Positions 24,766-34,567 are shown, numbered from the stretch's first letter. The stretch is 64,000 nt of DNA from Sphingobium psychrophilum (GCF_012927105.1 NZ_JABBFV010000016.1:1-64000); one strand, 5' to 3'. Numbers and translations are program-made. The notes: generated from the letters alone by a model not told the origin.

Positions 24766-27218
24766 TGTCGCTTCAGGAATATCGGACCAAATCCGCCAGT
24801 CTCGCAGACTTCCTCCCCTGGGTCGCACTGGTGGGGCCGGGCGTGGTGCTCAACAAGGACGGATCGCTTCAGCGCACGGCGCGCTTTCGCGGACCCGATC
24901 TCGACAGTGCCACGCCCGCCGAACTCGTGGCCGTCACCTCCCGGCTCAACAATGCCCTGCGGCGGCTGGGCTCGGGATGGGCAGTTTTCGTCGAAGCGCA
25001 ACGCAGCGCGGCGCAAGCCTATCCGCAAGCCCGCTTCCCCGATCCTGTGTCGGCACTGGTCGACAGGGAGCGCCGCGAACAGTTTCGTGAGGAAGGCGCG
25101 CATTTCGAAAGCGGCTATTATCTGACGCTGCTGTGGATGCCCCCGCCCGAGGAAGCCGCCCGTGCAGAAGGTTGGCTCTACGAAGGCAAGGCGTCGACCG
25201 GGGTCGACCCCAAGGAACTCGTCAAATCCTTCGCCGATCGAACCGACCGCGTGTTGCATCTGGTTGAGGGATTTATGCCCGAGGCAGCGTGGCTCGATGA
25301 CGCCGCCACGCTGACCTATCTCCACAGCACGGTATCGACCAGGAAGCAGCGCGTTCGCGTGCCCGAAACGCCGGTCTATCTCGACGCGCTGCTGGCCGAT
25401 GAACCGCTGACCGGCGGTCTCGAGCCCATGCTCGGCGCCCATCATTTGCGCACGCTCACGATCACCGGTTTTCCGACGGCGACCTTTCCCGGGCTGCTTG
25501 ATGAGCTCAACCGGCAGGCCTTCCCGTACCGCTGGTCGACACGGGCAATCATGCTCGACAAGACCGACGCCACCAAGTTGCTCTCGAAGATTCGGCGGCA
25601 ATGGTTCGCCAAGCGCAAATCGGTCGCCGCCATCCTCAAGGAGGTGATGACCAACGAGCAGTCGGTGCTGATGGATTCGGACGCCTCGAACAAGGCGGCT
25701 GATGCCGACATGGCGCTGCAGGAACTCGGCGCGGATCATGCTGGGATTGCTTATGTCACTGCGACGGTCACGGTCTGGGACCGCGACCCGGCGCTGGCGG
25801 CGGAGAAGCTCAGGCTGGTCGAAAAGGTCATCCAGGGCCGCGACTTCACCTGCACGATCGAAGGCATGAATGCGCTCGAGGCATGGCTCGGATCGCTGCC
25901 CGGCCATGTCTACGCCAATGTCCGGCAGCCGCCCATTTCCACACTCAATCTCGCCCACCTGATCCCCCTGTCAGCGGTATGGGCGGGAGCGGAACGGGAC
26001 GAGCATTTCGGTGACGCCCCCTTGCTTTACGGCAAGACCGAAGGCTCGACCCCGTTCCGCCTTTCCCTTCATGTCGGCGACGTCGGACACAGTCTGATCG
26101 TCGGCCCGACCGGCGCAGGCAAATCCGTGCTGCTGGCGCTGATGGCACTGCAGTTCCGGCGCTACAGAGGCAGCCAGATCTTCGCCTTCGATTTTGGTGG
26201 ATCGATCCGCGCTGCCGCGCTCGGCATGGGCGGCGACTGGCAGGATCTCGGCGGCGCGCTGCATGCCGAGGAAGGCGACAGCGCTGCCGTCGCCCTGCAG
26301 CCGCTTGCACGGATCGACAACGCCGGCGAACGCGCCTGGGCCGCCGAATGGCTGGCGGCGATGCTGGCCGGCGAAGGCATGGTGATTGACCCTGCCGCCA
26401 AAGAGCATCTCTGGTCGGCCCTGACGTCGCTTGCTTCCGCACCACCTGCCGAGCGCACACTCACCGGTCTCGCGGTCCTGCTGCAATCTCAGGAATTGAA
26501 GCAGGCACTCGCCCCGTATCTCATTGGCGGTCCATGGGGACGGCTGCTCGATGCTGAACAGGAACGTCTGGGTGAGGCGTCTGTACAGGCTTTCGAAACC
26601 GAAGGTCTGATCGGCGCGTCATCGGCCGCCGCTGTACTAGCCTATCTGTTCCACCGGATCGAGGGGCGGCTCGACGGCTCGCCGACCATGATCATCATCG
26701 ATGAAGGCTGGCTCGTGCTCGACAGCCCGGCCTTCGCCGCGCAGCTGCGCGAATGGCTGAAGACGCTGCGCAAGAAGAATGCGAGCGTCATCTTCGCGAC
26801 CCAGAGCCTTGCCGACATCGAGACGTCGGCCATTGCGCCTGCCATCATCGAAAGCTGCCCGACGCGCATCTTTCTGCCCAACGAGCGCGCAGCCGAACCG
26901 CAGATCGCACGGGTCTATGAGCGGTTCGGCCTCAATGATCGCCAGATCGAAATCCTGAGCCGGGCAACACCGAAGCGTGACTATTACTGCCAGTCGCGGC
27001 GCGGCAACCGGCTGTTCGAGCTGGGTCTCGGCGACGTCGCACTCGCCTTCAGCGCCGCCTCTTCCAAAACCGATCAGATCCGCATCGCCGAGCTTGTCGC
27101 CGCCCATGGCCGCGAAGGCTTTGCAGCGGCCTGGCTCCAGAACCGCAGTCTCGAATGGGCGGCCGAGCTGCTTCCGCCCCCGCCGCCCGCACTAACGGAC
27201 AAGGAAAACCGCCCATGA
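24762..27218 (+). CDS. trbE: TrbE, VirB4-type secretion ATPase
   Basis: 818 aa. CagE/TrbE N-terminal domain, then Walker A IVGPTGAGKSVLLALMALQF (about residue 450) and Walker B MIIIDEGWLVLD, followed by FATQSLADIETSAIAPAIIESCPTRIFLPN, typical of VirB4. The largest motor of the channel, needed for pilus assembly and transfer. The start MMSLQEYRTKSASLADFLPW at 24762 overlaps the trbD stop. Confidence 0.96.
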   Translation: MMSLQEYRTKSASLADFLPWVALVGPGVVLNKDGSLQRTARFRGPDLDSATPAELVAVTSRLNNALRRLGSGWAVFVEAQRSAAQAYPQARFPDPVSALVDRERREQFREEGAHFESGYYLTLLWMPPPEEAARAEGWLYEGKASTGVDPKELVKSFADRTDRVLHLVEGFMPEAAWLDDAATLTYLHSTVSTRKQRVRVPETPVYLDALLADEPLTGGLEPMLGAHHLRTLTITGFPTATFPGLLDELNRQAFPYRWSTRAIMLDKTDATKLLSKIRRQWFAKRKSVAAILKEVMTNEQSVLMDSDASNKAADADMALQELGADHAGIAYVTATVTVWDRDPALAAEKLRLVEKVIQGRDFTCTIEGMNALEAWLGSLPGHVYANVRQPPISTLNLAHLIPLSAVWAGAERDEHFGDAPLLYGKTEGSTPFRLSLHVGDVGHSLIVGPTGAGKSVLLALMALQFRRYRGSQIFAFDFGGSIRAAALGMGGDWQDLGGALHAEEGDSAAVALQPLARIDNAGERAWAAEWLAAMLAGEGMVIDPAAKEHLWSALTSLASAPPAERTLTGLAVLLQSQELKQALAPYLIGGPWGRLLDAEQERLGEASVQAFETEGLIGASSAAAVLAYLFHRIEGRLDGSPTMIIIDEGWLVLDSPAFAAQLREWLKTLRKKNASVIFATQSLADIETSAIAPAIIESCPTRIFLPNERAAEPQIARVYERFGLNDRQIEILSRATPKRDYYCQSRRGNRLFELGLGDVALAFSAASSKTDQIRIAELVAAHGREGFAAAWLQNRSLEWAAELLPPPPPALTDKENRP

Positions 27219-27934
27219 AAATACCCGTCCTCCGCCGCGCTCTCATGGCGACGGCGATCGCCACTTCGCTGGTTTCAGGCACCATGATCGCCGCGCCGGC
27301 GCAGGCCCAGTTTGGCGGGATCGTCTATGACCCCAGCAACTACGCGCAGAACGTGCTGACCGCCGCCCGGACGCTGCAGCAGATCAACAACCAGATCCAG
27401 CAGATCCAGAATCAGGCGACCAGCCTCATTAACGAGGCCCGCAATCTTGCCAGTCTGCCGGTCTCGACGATCCAGACGCTGCAGCAACAGGTCGACCAGA
27501 CCCGCCAGTTGCTGAACCAGGCCCAGCGCATCGCCTATGACGTGACCGACGTGCAGCAGGTGTTCAACGGCCGTTACAAGGGGGCTGCACTGACCGGCGG
27601 GCAGGCACAGATGGTCGCTAACGCCAATGCGCGCTGGCAGGACAGCGTCGGCGCCTTCGAAGATGCCATGAAGGTGCAGGCCGGGATCGTCGGCAATCTG
27701 GGTGCGACCCGCAGCTCGATCACGACACTGGTCGGCGCTAGCCAATCAGCGACCGGGGCTTTGCAAGCGGCACAGGCCGGCAATCAGCTATTGGCTTTGC
27801 AAACCCAGCAACTGGCCGATCTGACCGCCGCCATTGCGGCGCAGGGCCGCGCGCAGTCGATCGAGGCCGCGCGCAATGCTGCGACCGAGGCCGAGGGCCG
27901 TGAGCGTTTCCGCCGCTTCCGGACCCGGAACTGA
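27215..27934 (+). CDS. trbJ: TrbJ (VirB5 family) periplasmic protein
   Basis: 239 aa. Signal peptide to about APAQAQ, then FGGIVYDPSNYAQNVLTAARTLQQINNQIQQIQNQ, the standard TrbJ opening with long glutamine-rich coiled-coil helices. It is the minor pilus-tip protein. Overlaps trbE by 4 bp. Confidence 0.93.
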   Translation: MKIPVLRRALMATAIATSLVSGTMIAAPAQAQFGGIVYDPSNYAQNVLTAARTLQQINNQIQQIQNQATSLINEARNLASLPVSTIQTLQQQVDQTRQLLNQAQRIAYDVTDVQQVFNGRYKGAALTGGQAQMVANANARWQDSVGAFEDAMKVQAGIVGNLGATRSSITTLVGASQSATGALQAAQAGNQLLALQTQQLADLTAAIAAQGRAQSIEAARNAATEAEGRERFRRFRTRN

Positions 27935-27935
27935 C

Positions 27936-28190
27936 ATGAGCCGGTCGGTCAAGCTGGCGGCAGCCGCCGCTTTTGGCGGATTGCTGATCGCGGTCGCGGT
28001 TGTTTCGGCAACGCGGCCGCCGGCTCGGCACGACACAACGACCTATGTCGCGGACGAGACAGGATCTCCGAACCCTCACGCCGCAGAACTCAAGCGCTGC
28101 AGCACGATCACCATGCCGGAATCGGGATGCGATGCGGTCTGGGAAGCTGAGCGCCGCCGATTTTTCCATGGAAGGGACCAGCAGCCATGA
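27936..28190 (+). CDS. trbK: TrbK-like entry-exclusion protein (TrbK-alt)
   Basis: 84 aa: one membrane helix near the N-terminus (VKLAAAAAFGGLLIAVAVVS) and a periplasmic part with two cysteines (ELKRCSTITMPESGCDAVWEAERRRFF). This pattern and place between trbJ and trbL mark the alternative TrbK family thought to stop redundant entry of the same element. It starts 1 bp after the trbJ stop and overlaps trbL. Confidence 0.82.
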   Translation: MSRSVKLAAAAAFGGLLIAVAVVSATRPPARHDTTTYVADETGSPNPHAAELKRCSTITMPESGCDAVWEAERRRFFHGRDQQP

Positions 28191-29467
28191 ATGATACCGG
28201 CGTCATCGACCAGTTTCTGACGGTCTTCACCCAATATATCGACAGCGGCTTCGGCTTGCTCGGCGGCGAGGTCGGCTTCCTGTCGACCACCCTCATTGTC
28301 ATCGACGTGACTATAGCCGCCTTGTTCTGGGCCTGGGGCACCGATGAGGATGTGCTGCAGCGCCTGATTAAGAAGACGCTCTACATCGGCACTTTCGCCT
28401 TCATCATTGGCAACTTCTCGAACCTCGCTGGCATCATGCTCCAGAGCTTTGCCGGGCTTGGCCTGCAGGCCAGTGGCAGCGGCATGGCCATCGGCGATTT
28501 CATGCGCCCCGGCGTTGTGGCCGCAACCGGTCTTGATGCCGGGCAGCCACTGCTCGATGCCACCGCCGACCTTGTCGGACCGGTGGGCCTATTCACCAAT
28601 TTCGTGCAGATCCTGATCTTGCTGATCTCGTGGCTGATCGTCGTCATCGCCTTCTTCGTGCTGGCGATCCAGGTCTTCGTCACCATCATCGAGTTCAAAC
28701 TGGTGACGCTCGCCGGCTTTGTGCTGCTGCCGTTCGCCTTTTTCGGGCGCACCGCCTTCATGGCCGAGCGCGTCCTTGGCCACATCATTTCCTCCGGCAT
28801 CAAAGTGCTCGTGCTTGCCGTCATCACCGGCATTGGCACGACCCTCTTCACGCAGTTCATCAATGCCGGACTCGGGGTCGAACCCGACATCCAGCAAGTC
28901 ATGGCGATCGCGCTTGCGGCCCTGACTTTGCTCGGCCTTGGTATCTTCGGTCCCAGCATCGCCAACGGCATTGTGTCGGGCGGACCGCAGCTTGGCGCAG
29001 GCGCGGCAGCAGGTACGGCGATCGCCGCTGGCGCAACGATTGCGGGCGGCATCTCAGGTGCCAAGCTCGCCGCAGGTGCCGCCGGCTCGGCCATGGCGGG
29101 CGCGGCCACGGGCGGTGCTCGCGCGGCAGGCGGCGCGTCGGGTGCCTATGCAGCCGGAGCCGCTGGCAAAACCGGACGGGCTGCGGCTGCTTCGGGTCTC
29201 GCCAATGTCGCAAAATCAGCCGCAAGCAGCGCGGCGTCACCACTTCGCCGCGCCGCGGATAGCCTCAAGGCGAACTATGCCGCTGGCAAGGCCGGGACGC
29301 CCGCCAATGCGGCAGCGACCGGTGCCGACGATGGCCCTCCTGCATGGGCCACCGCGATGAAGCGGCGTCAGGCGATGACGCAGGGCGCCAACATGGCCTC
29401 GCATACCCTCAAGGGCGGCGACAGCCACGGCGGCGGCTCTGGCCCCGACATCTCCGACAAAAGCTGA
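28187..29467 (+). CDS. trbL: TrbL (VirB6 family) channel protein
   Basis: 426 aa. Six or so membrane helices in the first 270 residues, including LLISWLIVVIAFFVLAIQVF and the conserved FKLVTLAGFVLLPFAFFGRTAFM. The C-terminal 150 residues are alanine/glycine-rich and low-complexity, ending with a charged tail. It forms part of the inner-membrane channel. Confidence 0.94.
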   Translation: MNDTGVIDQFLTVFTQYIDSGFGLLGGEVGFLSTTLIVIDVTIAALFWAWGTDEDVLQRLIKKTLYIGTFAFIIGNFSNLAGIMLQSFAGLGLQASGSGMAIGDFMRPGVVAATGLDAGQPLLDATADLVGPVGLFTNFVQILILLISWLIVVIAFFVLAIQVFVTIIEFKLVTLAGFVLLPFAFFGRTAFMAERVLGHIISSGIKVLVLAVITGIGTTLFTQFINAGLGVEPDIQQVMAIALAALTLLGLGIFGPSIANGIVSGGPQLGAGAAAGTAIAAGATIAGGISGAKLAAGAAGSAMAGAATGGARAAGGASGAYAAGAAGKTGRAAAASGLANVAKSAASSAASPLRRAADSLKANYAAGKAGTPANAAATGADDGPPAWATAMKRRQAMTQGANMASHTLKGGDSHGGGSGPDISDKS

Positions 29468-29488
29468 AACTTCCGAAAAGGATCCTAC

Positions 29489-30172
29489 ATGTTTCGACGC
29501 CCCTCTATCCGCTACGGGACCAGTCCCGAGCCCGTCACGCCCTATCAACGCGCCGCCCAGGTCTGGGACGACCGCATCGGTTCCGCACGGGTGCAGGCGA
29601 AAAACTGGCGGCTCGCCTTCTTCGGTTGCCTTGCGCTTTCGGGAGGGCTGGCAGGCGGTCTCGTCTGGCAATCGGCGCGCGGCACGATCACGCCCTGGGT
29701 GGTCGAGGTCGACAAGCTTGGCCAGGCACAGGCCATCGCGCCTGCCGATGTCGATTATCGCCCGACCGACCCGCAGATGGCGTTCCACCTTGCTCGCTTC
29801 ATCGAACAGGTGCGCGCCATTCCCGCCGATCCGATCGTGCTGCGGCAAGACTGGCTCAGGGCTTACGACTTCACCACCGATCGCGGCGCGCAGGCGCTCA
29901 ACGACTATGCGCGCAACAACGATCCCTTCGCCCAAGTCGGCAAGGTGCAGGTCGCGGTCGATGTGTCGAGTGTCGTTCGTGCGTCGAACGACAGCTTTCG
30001 CGTCGGCTGGACCGAGCGGCGTTACCAGGATGGCGCCCTTCTCGAGACTTCGCGGTGGTCAGCGATCCTGACCACCGTCGTGCAGCCACCTCGCACTCCC
30101 GATGCCCTGCGCAAGAATCCGCTCGGCCTGTTCATCAACGCCATCAACTGGTCAAAGGAGCTTAGCCAATGA
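29489..30172 (+). CDS. trbF: TrbF (VirB8 family) protein
   Basis: 227 aa. A cytoplasmic N-terminus (PVTPYQRAAQVWDDRIGSARVQAKNWRL), one membrane helix (AFFGCLALSGGLAGGLVW) and a periplasmic VirB8-like domain (TPWVVEVDKLGQAQAI ... LGLFINAINWSKEL). Ribosome site AAAGGA at 29478. Its stop overlaps trbG. Confidence 0.94.
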   Translation: MFRRPSIRYGTSPEPVTPYQRAAQVWDDRIGSARVQAKNWRLAFFGCLALSGGLAGGLVWQSARGTITPWVVEVDKLGQAQAIAPADVDYRPTDPQMAFHLARFIEQVRAIPADPIVLRQDWLRAYDFTTDRGAQALNDYARNNDPFAQVGKVQVAVDVSSVVRASNDSFRVGWTERRYQDGALLETSRWSAILTTVVQPPRTPDALRKNPLGLFINAINWSKELSQ

Positions 30173-31086
30173 TCCGCCCGACGCGCGCCCTGCGCACATC
30201 GATTATGCTCTCAGCGGTAACACTGATCTGCATACCTGCCCAAGCCATGGCGCGCGAACAGCGCGCTCAGCCCCATCCAATTCCTGCTACATCGGCGCAG
30301 ACCGTTGAGCCTGCCGACCCGCGCACCCGTGTTGGTAGAGCCAACGCCGCAGCGCGGGTGGAACCGGAGCGCACCAGCTATTTCAATGCCATCCAGCAAT
30401 ATGCCTATACCGATGGAGCCCTGTTCCAGATTTACACCGCACCGGGGCAGATTACCGACATCATGCTCCAGGAAGGCGAAGAACTCGTTGGACCGGGGCC
30501 GGTCGCATCGGGCGATACGGTCCGCTGGATCATCGGCGACACGGTGAGCGGTGCCGGAGCAGCGCGCCGGGTTCACATCCTCGTCAAGCCGACGCGGGCC
30601 GACATTCGCACCAACCTCATTATCAATACCAATCGGCGCACCTATCATCTCGAACTCAGTGCGACGAACTCGACCTATATGGCCGCAGTCTCCTGGACCT
30701 ATCCGCAGGACGCCTTGATCGCCCTGCGTACTGCCGAGGCCGAGCGTGAACGCACGGCACCGGTGGCCTCGGGTATCGACTTCTCAAGCCTGAACTTTCG
30801 CTACCGCATCGGGGGCGATCATCCCGGATGGCGACCAGTGCGGGTGTTCGATGATGGCCGGCAGGTGTTCATCGAGTTTCCGGGCGACATTGCGAGCGGC
30901 GATATGCCGCCGCTGTTCGTGATCGGCGCGGACCAGGCAGCTGAGCTGGTGAACTACCGGGTGCAAGGCCGCTACATGGTTGTCGACCGGCTGTTTGAGC
31001 GTGCCGAACTGCGGCTTGGCGCAGGTGGCAGCGCCAAGCAGGTTCGCATTGAGCGTGAACGCGCACGCCGCCGGAGCCGCTCATGA
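30169..31086 (+). CDS. trbG: TrbG (VirB9 family) protein
   Basis: 305 aa. Signal peptide (MLSAVTLICIPAQAMA), then a CagX/VirB9 domain with YTDGALFQIYTAPGQITDIMLQ, the RTYHLELS motif and a C-terminal FVIGADQAAELVNYRVQGRYMVVDRLFERAELR. It is a component of the outer-membrane core complex. Overlaps trbI by 4 bp. Confidence 0.94.
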   Translation: MIRPTRALRTSIMLSAVTLICIPAQAMAREQRAQPHPIPATSAQTVEPADPRTRVGRANAAARVEPERTSYFNAIQQYAYTDGALFQIYTAPGQITDIMLQEGEELVGPGPVASGDTVRWIIGDTVSGAGAARRVHILVKPTRADIRTNLIINTNRRTYHLELSATNSTYMAAVSWTYPQDALIALRTAEAERERTAPVASGIDFSSLNFRYRIGGDHPGWRPVRVFDDGRQVFIEFPGDIASGDMPPLFVIGADQAAELVNYRVQGRYMVVDRLFERAELRLGAGGSAKQVRIERERARRRSRS

Positions 31087-32408
31087 ACACGAGACCGCAG
31101 GATGATGGCGTGCGACCGGTCTCCAACCGGATTGTTGAGGCTGACGTCGAGACTGACGTTGAAACAGACGTTGAGGTCGATGCCGAAGGCGACGAGCCTG
31201 ACGACGAGCGCCCGGTTGCACCGGCCAACCCCGACGGGTTTCGCCTTGGCGGGGAACCGCCGCGCGTCATGCGCTTGTCGCGCAAGGCATTGGCAATCCT
31301 TGGCGTGATCGCCAGCGTCGGGATTGGCGGTTCGCTGATCTACGCACTTCAGCCCAAGAACCACGCGCCAGCCGAGAATCTCTACGACACGAACAGCCGC
31401 AACCGCGCGGACTCGGTCAACGGTGCGCCTGCCAACTACGGCGACGTGCCAAAATTAGGTCCTGCACTGCCTGGTGATCTCGGCGGCCCGATCGTTGCCG
31501 CGCAGCAGCGCGGGCAAAATTTCCCGATCCCGCCCATTGGCACCGCCCCGGCCGCAGGACAGCCCGATCCGCGGATTGCCGCCGCCGAGCAAGCGCGTGA
31601 GCGCGCGGCGCAGGAGCGTGACAGCGCCCGGACCAGTCGCCTGTTTCTTGCCGGAGAGACCGGAACGACCGACAGTCGATCTGCAACCGCGCTAGGGCCA
31701 GCGCCATCAGCTTCGATACCAGGTGCGGATCCAGCTCAACCGTCGGCACCAACAGCCACGTCAAGCCGCCGCGCATTTCTCGGACAGCGCGGCAACCGCA
31801 GCACAGAAAGCCCTGAGCGCATCATGCGCCTTGCATCGCCCTACGTTGTGCAGGCCGGAAGCGTGATACCGGCAGCGCTCATAACCGGCATCCGGTCCGA
31901 TCTTCCAGGTCAGATCACGGCGCAGGTTACGCAGAACGTCTATGACAGCCCCACCGGCCGGATCCTCCTGATCCCCCAAGGCTCACGGCTGATCGGTGAA
32001 TATGACAGCGACGTAGCCGCCGGACAGAACCGCGTGCTGCTGGCGTGGGACCGCCTCATCCTTCCCGGCGGTCAATCGATCCTGCTTGATCGCCTGCCCG
32101 GCGCTGATGCTGCCGGTATGGCCGGCCTTGAAGACCAGACCAACTATCATTGGGGCAACATGCTCAAGGCCGCGCTCATTTCGACATTGCTGGGCGCTGG
32201 TACAGAGCTCATCTCGAACGGTGATAGCGATCTCATTCGGGCGCTGCGTTTCGGCACGCAGGACACCATAAGCCAGACTGGCAGGCAGGTCGTGCAGCGG
32301 CAATTGAACGTGCCTCCGACCCTGACCGTGCGGCCCGGATTTTTGCTGCGCATCATCGTGACGCGCGATCTGGTGCTCGAACCGGTGCCTGCAGGAGGAA
32401 TGCGATGA
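31083..32408 (+). CDS. trbI: TrbI (VirB10 family) protein
   Basis: 441 aa. The cytoplasmic N-terminus carries an acidic repeat-like run of aspartate/glutamate-valine dipeptides (about residues 20-45), then a membrane helix (LAILGVIASVGIGGSLIYAL), a proline/alanine-rich linker and the VirB10 C-terminal domain (SPYVVQAGSVIPAALITGIRSDLPGQI ... SRLIGEYDS). It spans the envelope and gates the channel. The acidic run is longer than usual. Confidence 0.94.
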   Translation: MNTRPQDDGVRPVSNRIVEADVETDVETDVEVDAEGDEPDDERPVAPANPDGFRLGGEPPRVMRLSRKALAILGVIASVGIGGSLIYALQPKNHAPAENLYDTNSRNRADSVNGAPANYGDVPKLGPALPGDLGGPIVAAQQRGQNFPIPPIGTAPAAGQPDPRIAAAEQARERAAQERDSARTSRLFLAGETGTTDSRSATALGPAPSASIPGADPAQPSAPTATSSRRAFLGQRGNRSTESPERIMRLASPYVVQAGSVIPAALITGIRSDLPGQITAQVTQNVYDSPTGRILLIPQGSRLIGEYDSDVAAGQNRVLLAWDRLILPGGQSILLDRLPGADAAGMAGLEDQTNYHWGNMLKAALISTLLGAGTELISNGDSDLIRALRFGTQDTISQTGRQVVQRQLNVPPTLTVRPGFLLRIIVTRDLVLEPVPAGGMR

Positions 32409-32632
32409 CCCGTCTCAAACTGGCTGATCTCGCCGACGAAAAACCGGTGCGGCTGACCTTGGAGCTCTCTGCCCGACTTCACCGTGATCTGGTGGCTTAT
32501 GCGCTCGCCGTAAACGGCGGGGATGCCAAAGGTGCGCCGACCACCGAGCGGCTTATTCCGCCCATGCTTGAGCGGTTTATCGCAACTGATCGGGCTTTTG
32601 CCAAAGCGCGGAAGACACCTCAGACCGGGTAA
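32405..32632 (+). CDS. DUF2274 domain protein
   Basis: 75 aa, the DUF2274 pattern (LADEKPVRLTLELSARLHRDLVAYALAVN ... LIPPMLERFIATDRAFAKAR). Its N-terminal strand and helices resemble a small ribbon-helix-helix protein. It closes the trb operon in this ICE family; the role is unknown. It overlaps the trbI stop by 4 bp and the end of the convergent LysR gene by 13 bp. Confidence 0.9.
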   Translation: MTRLKLADLADEKPVRLTLELSARLHRDLVAYALAVNGGDAKGAPTTERLIPPMLERFIATDRAFAKARKTPQTG

Positions 32633-33516
32633 CGCTCGTTGATCAGGGTAAAGAAGCGTTGCAGCGCCGGATTGTCATTGTCTTCGCGCCAATAAACGGA
32701 AAATTCGAGGCGTGTCGTGCCGTTCTGATCGTGGATATCGCGGAAATGGAGATCCGGCCATATCACGCCCTGCGAGGCTTCGGTTGCGATGGATATGAAG
32801 CGGCCGACCGACACAATGCTCAGCACGCTTTCGAGGCTGGTATTCTGCACGATGATGTTCGGCCGCCCACCCTGTCCGGTCAGCCGCGCAGCAAGCAGAT
32901 TGGCCAAAGTCGGACCAATGCCGCCGCCCGGCACCACGAAAACCTCGCGGCGAAGATCGCTCCAGTAGATCCGGTCATTTTCAAGAAGCCGATGGCCCGA
33001 CTGCAAAGCGACCATCAGCCTGTCAGACCAGACCGAGCGCGCCAGAATGCCGCTCTCTTCCATCCCGGCCGGTGCCACCGCGACATCGATGGTTCGCGAT
33101 TGCAGGGCATTCAGCAGCTTTTCAGGGGCGGCTTCCTCGCCATCGAATTGAACGTCAGGAAATCGGGTCAGATACTCGGAGAAGGTCTGCTTCAGATTGC
33201 CTGCCATCAGCGAGGAGCTGTAACCGACGGCGAGACGTCCTTGTTCACCGTAGCTGACCGCTCGCGCAGTGGTCTGCAGATTGTCGATGTCGGTGATGAT
33301 GCGCCGCGCAGACTCCAGAAAGACCTGGCCCATCTCGGTCGGCTCAGCTCCCCGCGTCGAGCGCGTAAACAACTTGATGCCGAGTTTGTCCTCAAGTTGC
33401 GTAACCCGCAGGCTCAGCGTTGCCTGCTTCATGTTGAGCGCCGTGGCAGCACGGGAAAAGCTACGGGTGTCTGCGGTCAGAACGGCGTAGCGGAGTTGCC
33501 GAACCTCGATCGTCAT
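32620..33516 (-). CDS. LysR-family transcriptional regulator
   Basis: 298 aa. An N-terminal winged HTH (QLRYAVLTADTRSFSRAATALNMKQATLSLRVTQLEDKLGIKLFTRSTRG) and a substrate-binding domain from about residue 95. A LysR gene convergent to the end of the trb operon is a recurring neighbour in these elements, but no target is certain. Its promoter region faces the NYN-domain gene, which it may control, as LysR proteins often act on the divergent gene. Confidence 0.92.
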   Translation of the reverse strand: MTIEVRQLRYAVLTADTRSFSRAATALNMKQATLSLRVTQLEDKLGIKLFTRSTRGAEPTEMGQVFLESARRIITDIDNLQTTARAVSYGEQGRLAVGYSSSLMAGNLKQTFSEYLTRFPDVQFDGEEAAPEKLLNALQSRTIDVAVAPAGMEESGILARSVWSDRLMVALQSGHRLLENDRIYWSDLRREVFVVPGGGIGPTLANLLAARLTGQGGRPNIIVQNTSLESVLSIVSVGRFISIATEASQGVIWPDLHFRDIHDQNGTTRLEFSVYWREDNDNPALQRFFTLINERYPV

Positions 33517-33722
33517 GCTGCTATCGCTCCCCTATTCTCTTTCTTGCCGGCATTGAGGCGCAATCAGACTGAAATCGCAATATAAATTCGCGGTATTGGA
33601 TCGACGTCAGATCTCGATCCGTAAATTTACTTGCCCAGTCAGGCGGATGTCGGAATTTAACTTCAAATCTGTTTGATCTATTTTGGAGACAAATCTTAAC
33701 GGCGGCGTGTTAAGGATTCGAC
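33517..33722. promoter_or_regulatory. Divergent promoter region of LysR and NYN genes
   Basis: 206 bp, clearly AT-richer than its surroundings. It contains the perfect palindrome GTAAATTTAC (33621-33630), a possible LysR-type T-N11-A site. AAGGATTCG stands just before the NYN-gene ATG. Confidence 0.4.
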
Positions 33723-34475
33723 ATGTCGAATGAACCCCGTGCTCCGCGTCTTGCTGTCCTCATCGACGCTGACAATGCCTCCTCCCGTATCGCTACCCGT
33801 CTGTTCGAAGAGATCGCCAAGATCGGTGAAGCCAGTGTGCGCCGGATTTATGGCGACTTTTCCGGAACCCGCCTCAAATCCTGGGCAGAGGTGCTTTCAC
33901 CCCACGCAATCCGGGCGCAGCAGAATTTCGCCTACACCACCGGCAAGAATGCGTCTGACATTGCGCTCGTGATCGACGCCATGGACCTGTTGCATACCGG
34001 GCGCTTCGACGCCTTCTGCCTGGTATCGTCTGACAGTGATTTTACCGGGCTCGCTGCCCGCATCCGCGAGCAAGGCATCGATGTATATGGCTTCGGCGAG
34101 CAGAAAACCCCCGAGAGCTTCCGCCAGGCTTGTCGACGCTTCATCTACACGGAAAATCTTCTGCCGGAGGCGCCGACCTCGGAAGAGCCCGAACGCGCCG
34201 ATCTGCGTCCTGCGGCAGCCAAACAAGCCCCAAGCGGGGCCGCCCCGCTTATTCGCAAGGCCATTGCGCAGCTGGACGATGACGGTGGCTGGGTTCCCTT
34301 GGGCCGAGTGGGTCAGCGTCTTGCCGAACTTGCCTCGGATTTCGATCCGCGCACCTATGGTCAGGCCAAGCTCAGCGATCTCGTCGACAAGGCGGGTGCC
34401 TTCGAATCTCGGAGGACGGAGTCAGGGCATGTCCAAATCCGGCTAAAAAGCGTCAACGCCAAGGGCAAAAAATAG
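33723..34475 (+). CDS. NYN-domain protein with OST-HTH (LOTUS) domain
   Basis: 250 aa. The NYN (PIN-like nuclease) domain shows LAVLIDADNASSRIA, the NASDIALVIDAMDLLHTGRFD motif and FCLVSSDSDFTGLAARIREQGIDVYGFG, giving the acidic residues expected of an RNase (D in IDADN, D in ASDIAL, D in SSDSDF). A C-terminal OST-HTH/LOTUS domain (IRKAIAQLDDDGGWVPLGRVGQRLA) would bind RNA. Such proteins are predicted RNA-processing or interference nucleases; the bacterial role is not settled. It lies alone between the trb operon and the BREX-like island. Confidence 0.88.
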   Translation: MSNEPRAPRLAVLIDADNASSRIATRLFEEIAKIGEASVRRIYGDFSGTRLKSWAEVLSPHAIRAQQNFAYTTGKNASDIALVIDAMDLLHTGRFDAFCLVSSDSDFTGLAARIREQGIDVYGFGEQKTPESFRQACRRFIYTENLLPEAPTSEEPERADLRPAAAKQAPSGAAPLIRKAIAQLDDDGGWVPLGRVGQRLAELASDFDPRTYGQAKLSDLVDKAGAFESRRTESGHVQIRLKSVNAKGKK

Positions 34476-34479
34476 ATTC

Positions 34480-34496
34480 GACGGCGCAATACCGTC
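34480..34496. terminator. Possible terminator between convergent genes
   Basis: GACGG (34480-34484) pairs with CCGTC (34492-34496) between the NYN gene and the convergent helicase operon. The stem is short and the T-run that follows is broken, so this is weak. Confidence 0.25.
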
Positions 34497-34567
34497 CCCC
34501 ATTTCATTTTCGTGGTTTGGACCATCTAACGGGCGGGCCAACTCTACAGGTGGGAAACCCTCGCGTT

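Noticed and set aside
24525..25958. Minus-strand ORF of 477 aa opposite trbD/trbE
   Set aside because: Antisense shadow with composition typical of reverse-strand GC-rich frames.
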